The position numbers were made by a program, and so were the translations under genes. A stretch of 64,000 bases of DNA from assembly GCA_020161615.1 (NCBI GenBank), contig JAIUPD010000008.1, forward strand, positions 1-64,000. Direction: 5' to 3'. Below the pieces are notes generated by a model that was not told the DNA's origin, made no database searches, and saw only the letters and a program-made list of their open reading frames with translations. Below are positions 61,163 to 64,000 of this stretch, piece after piece. Each line of letters begins with the position of its first letter. Position 1 is the first letter of the stretch. The stretch comes from Pseudomonadota bacterium. GTDB taxonomy: Bacteria; Pseudomonadota; Alphaproteobacteria; Rhodobacterales; Rhodobacteraceae.

Positions 61163-61786
61163 ATGACCTCGACCAAATCCCTTGTTACCCGTGTTTCGGC
61201 GCTGGCCTTGGCCTGCGCGCTGCCGATTGTTCCGGCGCTGGCCTCGGGCCCCGTTGCCCCGCCGCCCCAAGTCGTTGATTACGTGATGCCCGCCCCGGCG
61301 TTCGACTGGGCAGGCGCCTATGGCGGTCTGAGCTATTCGGCGGTGAGCGGCCGGATCACACAGGCGCCGGGCGGTACCCCGGATATGGAAAGCGTGAACG
61401 GCTGGGGCGCCTTCGCCGGCTACAACTGGCAGCGCGGCAATTTCGTCTTCGGCCCGGAACTGAGCTATATCGATTTCGAGGCGGGCTATCCTCCGTTCAT
61501 CAACCGCCAGCGCAACGCGCTCGAACTGCGGGCGCGCGCGGGTTATGCCGTCGATAACGTGATGTTCTACGGCTTCATCGGCGCCGCCCGCTCGGAATTC
61601 TTCGGCGGCGGTGCCTGGAACTCTGAGAACGGCGTCAGCTACGGCCTCGGCGCGCAGTTCCACGTTCGCAGCAACGTCTTCGTCGGCGTGGAAGCGGCGC
61701 GGCGCAACATGAGCGCCACCATCGGGGGCGTCAACCTCGAGAACGACATCGACACGATCACGCTGCGGATCGGCTATCAGTTCTGA
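61163..61786 (+). CDS. Outer membrane beta-barrel protein, copy 1
   Basis: 207 residues with a signal peptide (...SALALACALPIVPALA) and a Pro-rich mature start (GPVAPPPQVVDYVMPAPAFDWAGAYGG). An eight-strand-like barrel of the Omp25/31 type follows, ending in the outer-membrane insertion signal RIGYQF. GWGAFAGYNWQRGNFVFGPELSYIDFE is the strongest family motif. The ATG at 61163 is used; an in-frame GTG lies four codons earlier. Porin or structural role unknown. Confidence 0.88.
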   Translation: MTSTKSLVTRVSALALACALPIVPALASGPVAPPPQVVDYVMPAPAFDWAGAYGGLSYSAVSGRITQAPGGTPDMESVNGWGAFAGYNWQRGNFVFGPELSYIDFEAGYPPFINRQRNALELRARAGYAVDNVMFYGFIGAARSEFFGGGAWNSENGVSYGLGAQFHVRSNVFVGVEAARRNMSATIGGVNLENDIDTITLRIGYQF

Positions 61787-61806
61787 ACCGGTCTGTTCCG
61801 GTCTTG

Positions 61807-61828
61807 CAGCCGCCCTTCGGGGCGGCTG
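61807..61828 (+). terminator. Terminator of OMP copy 1
   Basis: A 9-bp stem CAGCCGCCC/GGGCGGCTG with a TTCG loop, followed by TTTGCTT. Confidence 0.9.
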
Positions 61829-61857
61829 TTTGCTTGTCAGGGGGTCTGTCGGCGGGC

Positions 61858-61890
61858 GTCCAGCATGAGGTCGCCTTCCAATCAGGCCGG
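61858..61890 (-). pseudogene. NADAR gene fragment between the OMP copies
   Basis: Read on the minus strand, CGGCCTGATTGGAAGGCG and CCTCATGCTGGAC align with CGGCCGGATTGGGAAGCG and CCTCATGCTCGAC of the intact NADAR gene (coding RPDWEAVKDGLMLDA), with about ten bases deleted between. It lies downstream of OMP copy 1 just as the intact gene lies downstream of copy 2. Confidence 0.5.
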
Positions 61891-62029
61891 GGTGGCTGGT
61901 CGAGGGTCAGGGCGCTCCTGCTCGACATGGCCGGGGGCCGCCCAGGCCGCGAGGACCTGTGCGCTGGCACAAGGTCGATGCAAGGAGGTCGCAGTCGGAC
62001 ATGAAAATCGACCACGGGTCCCTGTGCGA

Positions 62030-62057
62030 TTGAACCAAAGCCCAAAGTGCGTAGACT
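62030..62057 (+). promoter_or_regulatory. Sigma-70-type promoter of the second OMP gene
   Basis: TTGAAC-N16-TAGACT, the same boxes and spacing as in copy 1. Confidence 0.7.
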
Positions 62058-62122
62058 CACCCACAGCACCCTGTCGAGACTCCGTGTCCCGACAGCACTC
62101 CTGATCTGAACTGGTGGACATC

Positions 62123-62746
62123 ATGACCTCGATCACAACCCTCGCTACCCGTGTTTCCGCGATTGCCTTGGCCTGTTCCCTGCCGCTCGTTCCGGCGCTT
62201 GCCTCTGGCCCCGTTGCCCCGCCGCCCCCGGTTGTTGATTATGTGATGCCCGCACCGGCTTTCGACTGGGCGGGTGCCTATGGCGGTCTCAGCTATTCGT
62301 CGGTGAGCGGCCGGGTCACCCAATCCCCCGGCGCCCTGCCCGATCTGGACAGCGTGAACGGCTGGGGCGCCTTCGCCGGCTACAACTGGCAGCGCGGCAA
62401 TTTCGTCTTCGGCCCGGAACTGAGCTACATCGATTTCGAGGCGGGCTATGTTGGCTTCCCCGAACGCCAGCGCAACGCGCTGGAACTGCGGGCCCGTGCC
62501 GGCTATGCCGTGAACAACGTGATGTTCTACGGCTTCGTCGGCGCCGCGCGCTCGGAACTCTTCGGCCTGGGCGTGTGGAACAGCCAGAACGGCGTCAGCT
62601 ACGGCCTCGGCGCGCAGTTCCATGTTCGCAGCAACGTCTTCGTCGGCGTGGAAGCGGCGCGGCGCAACATGAGCGCTACCATCGGCGGTGCCAATGTCGA
62701 GAACGACATTGACACGATCACGCTGCGGATCGGCTATCAGTTCTGA
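62123..62746 (+). CDS. Outer membrane beta-barrel protein, copy 2
   Basis: 207 residues, same length as copy 1 and most residues identical. Differences concentrate in the signal peptide and in segments that look like surface loops: ITQAPGGTPDMES becomes VTQSPGALPDLDS, YPPFINRQ becomes YVGFPERQ, and GGGAWNSEN becomes GLGVWNSQN. The C-terminal RIGYQF is kept. The ATG at 62123 is in the same position relative to the promoter. Divergence confined to loops suggests both copies are functional. Confidence 0.88.
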   Translation: MTSITTLATRVSAIALACSLPLVPALASGPVAPPPPVVDYVMPAPAFDWAGAYGGLSYSSVSGRVTQSPGALPDLDSVNGWGAFAGYNWQRGNFVFGPELSYIDFEAGYVGFPERQRNALELRARAGYAVNNVMFYGFVGAARSELFGLGVWNSQNGVSYGLGAQFHVRSNVFVGVEAARRNMSATIGGANVENDIDTITLRIGYQF

Positions 62747-62766
62747 ACCGGTCTCTTCCGGTCTTG

Positions 62767-62788
62767 CAGCCGCCCTTCGGGGCGGCTG
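62767..62788 (+). terminator. Terminator of OMP copy 2
   Basis: Identical to the copy 1 terminator. The NADAR stop codon of the opposite strand lies 9 bases beyond it. Confidence 0.9.
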
Positions 62789-62796
62789 TTTGCTTG

Positions 62797-63252
62797 TCAG
62801 GGGGAGCGGCGGAGTTCGGCGCGGACCTGCATGAGCAACTGACCCAGCCGGTTCAGCCCGCTCCCGTCCGCCCCACATCCCCAGTAGAAATCGCCCGGCG
62901 CATTCTCGACGATGAGCCGCTCGCCGGTTCCGAGCAGCAGGTCGCGCGGGGTCTGGTGGGTGGCGAACTTGACGCGCAGCGCGTCGAGCATGAGGCCGTC
63001 CTTGACCGCTTCCCAATCCGGCCTGAGCGGCAGGTCACGGGTCATCCCCAGCCCCTTCGCCTGTTTCGGGGTCGAGGCCCTGCGGATCCGCTCGCGATAG
63101 GCTGCGTCGTGGAACTTTTGCGCCTGGAAATAATGCTCGACACTCGGCCAATAGGTGCCGTCCATCGCCACGCCATAGGGGGCGAAGTTGGAGAATTCGG
63201 CGTAGGGGTCGGTCTGGGCGTAGAACCAGATCGTGTCGAGGGGGTGGGTCAT
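62797..63252 (-). CDS. NADAR-domain protein (YbiA-like)
   Basis: 151 residues. IWFYAQTDPYAEFSNFAPYGVAMDGTYWPSVEHYFQAQKF is the family start (FSNF, WPSVEHYFQAQKF), with GMTRDLPLRPDW, LMLDALRVKFATHQTPRDLLLGTGERLIVENAPGDFYWGCGADGSGLNRLG following. NADAR enzymes cleave N-glycosidic bonds, in riboflavin intermediates (YbiA) or in ADP-ribosylated guanine. No DarT toxin gene is beside it. The last codons overlap the end of the duplicated OMP unit. Confidence 0.92.
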   Translation of the reverse strand: MTHPLDTIWFYAQTDPYAEFSNFAPYGVAMDGTYWPSVEHYFQAQKFHDAAYRERIRRASTPKQAKGLGMTRDLPLRPDWEAVKDGLMLDALRVKFATHQTPRDLLLGTGERLIVENAPGDFYWGCGADGSGLNRLGQLLMQVRAELRRSP

Positions 63253-63357
63253 GGGGGCTCCGTGGGACTGAACCCGAGGCGAGGATCCGTACCTGATCCA
63301 GCAACCGAGACTCGGCTTTCTTGGCCAAGCGTTGCGCTTCGAGCGTGACGTGTTCCG

Positions 63358-63721
63358 TCACAATTGGATAGGGCGTAGTTTCTCGCGGAACCAGACGCGA
63401 AGCACCTCGAAGTCCATGCGGCCGGACGCCACCTCAACCACCAGATCGTCAATCGGCTCTTCGTCGGGGATGGCTAGAAAATAACCGCTGCGGACAATCA
63501 GGATTTCCACGAGCAACCGGCTGCACGCTTGTTACCGTCGATGAAGCCGTGGTTGCTGACCACGCTTTCGAGGAGAGCGGCGCATTTTCTGTCAAGTCCG
63601 CGGTGATACCCGAATAGGGTCTGGCAAGCGCGGAGTCGATCAGGTGAAGACTGCTGACACCATCCCGGCCGCCATAGGACAACGCCTCGTCATGCGCCTG
63701 AAGCGCGTCCGCCAAGGTCAC
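63358..63721 (-). pseudogene. Doc/Fic-family toxin with two frameshifts
   Basis: The GTG at 63721 begins TLADALQAHDEALSYGGRDGV and reaches ALARPYSG. The next frame then gives YHRGLDRKCAALLESVVSNHGFIDGNKRAA, holding the Fic motif HGFIDGNKR, and a third frame gives LLVEILIVRSGYFLAIPDEEPIDDLV...VLRVWFREKL before a TGA at 63358. Each break needs one added base (near 63612 and 63519). An intact gene would make about 121 residues of a death-on-curing protein that modifies EF-Tu. It looks disabled, unless the breaks are sequencing errors. Confidence 0.75.
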
Positions 63722-63734
63722 TCGCTAATGCAGC

Positions 63735-63932
63735 CTACCGATCGGCGAGCCGCTTCAGCGCATCCTTGCGACGCGCGGAAACCTCCTGAATCGCGGATTG
63801 CGATTGCTTACTGTGCTTGCTGATGCCAGCAGCGGAGCCAGCCTCGACAAACCGCCCGGAAGAGGCATCGCGCTTGATCCAGCCATCCTTGACCTTGGTG
63901 ATCTGCGAGGTGGATTTCATGTTCAGCGGCAT
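63735..63932 (-). CDS. Putative antitoxin partner of the Doc-like gene
   Basis: 65 residues from the ATG at 63932; an ATG at 63920 (MKSTSQITK) is equally likely. The lysine/serine-rich chain KRDASSGRFVEAGSAAGISKHSKQSQSAIQEVSARRKDALKRLADR resembles small proteins found in front of doc-like genes. It ends 13 bases before the toxin start, the usual antitoxin-first order. The family is not certain and no DNA-binding motif is obvious. Confidence 0.6.
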   Translation of the reverse strand: MPLNMKSTSQITKVKDGWIKRDASSGRFVEAGSAAGISKHSKQSQSAIQEVSARRKDALKRLADR

Positions 63933-64000
63933 CCGGCGTGTCCCTATCGACAAGAATATGCGCTCGGTCCGTCACGTTCTCAAGAGGCGGATGCGTTCAG

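Larger units (their letters stand above)
61070..61844 (+). repeat. 960-bp-spaced tandem duplication: copy 1 (copy 2 at 62028-62804)
   Basis: Start codon, stop codon and terminator of the two outer-membrane protein genes are each exactly 960 bases apart. Similarity starts at the promoter (GATTGAACC, offset 958) and ends after the terminator at GTCAGGGGG. Between the copies lie 183 bp, including a fragment of the NADAR gene. Confidence 0.9.

Overview
The window is high-GC DNA from an alphaproteobacterium, most likely of the Rhodobacteraceae/Paracoccaceae (Rhodobacter-Paracoccus type). The pointers are a ChrR anti-sigma factor next to its RpoE sigma factor, a CcrM-type GANTC methyltransferase after rnhB, the lptC-lptA-lptB-rpoN-hpf-ptsN block, a PurU deformylase, an NDUFA9-like protein and many four-base ATGA/GTGA overlaps between genes. 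The stretch is mostly ordinary chromosome. I saw no IS transposase, prophage, CRISPR array or rRNA; one tRNA-Leu is present.

Layout. 1-2.6 kb: end of tyrosine/homogentisate breakdown (hmgA partial, fahA). 2.8-7.9 kb: a singlet-oxygen-response type cluster, with an operon (flavin oxidoreductase, DUF1365, DUF3833, short-chain dehydrogenase) diverging from rpoE-chrR. 8-19 kb: housekeeping genes (smpB, an I78 inhibitor lipoprotein, a pseudouridine synthase, ptsN, hpf, rpoN, lptBAC, a short RNase D, purU, a dienelactone hydrolase, tRNA-Leu, an NDUFA9-like gene, uppP). 19-27 kb: glutamate synthase, with two unrelated small genes between gltD and gltB. 27-33 kb: a branched-chain-type ABC importer operon with its own acyl-CoA ligase.

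33.6-36 kb holds the least explained pair: a transglutaminase-like protein translationally coupled to a CoaBC-like flavoprotein that has lost key CoaC residues. 36-41 kb: a membrane-anchored winged-helix regulator with small secreted proteins, then rnhB-ccrM, then decayed small genes. 41-48.8 kb: a FadR-type regulator, an OmpA-like lipoprotein, an Ada-like repair protein, a reductive-dehalogenase-like iron-sulfur protein, an MFS carrier, nth, a PfkB kinase and htpX. 49-57.5 kb: a dciA/dsbA/CoA-transferase operon, mutY, alkB, a paralogous secreted family with a broken middle copy, corA and an EamA exporter.

57.5-64 kb is the most rearranged part. It has diverged tandem repeats carrying REP-like hairpins, an orphan ParB-like gene, HU, AMP nucleosidase, a 960-bp tandem duplication of an outer-membrane protein gene with promoter and terminator, a NADAR gene with a decayed second fragment, and a frameshifted Doc toxin beside an open putative antitoxin gene. 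Two families of short palindromic intergenic repeats (GTAG-foot hairpins, and an element with GATATTT/AAGATG ends in convergent gaps) occur across the window.
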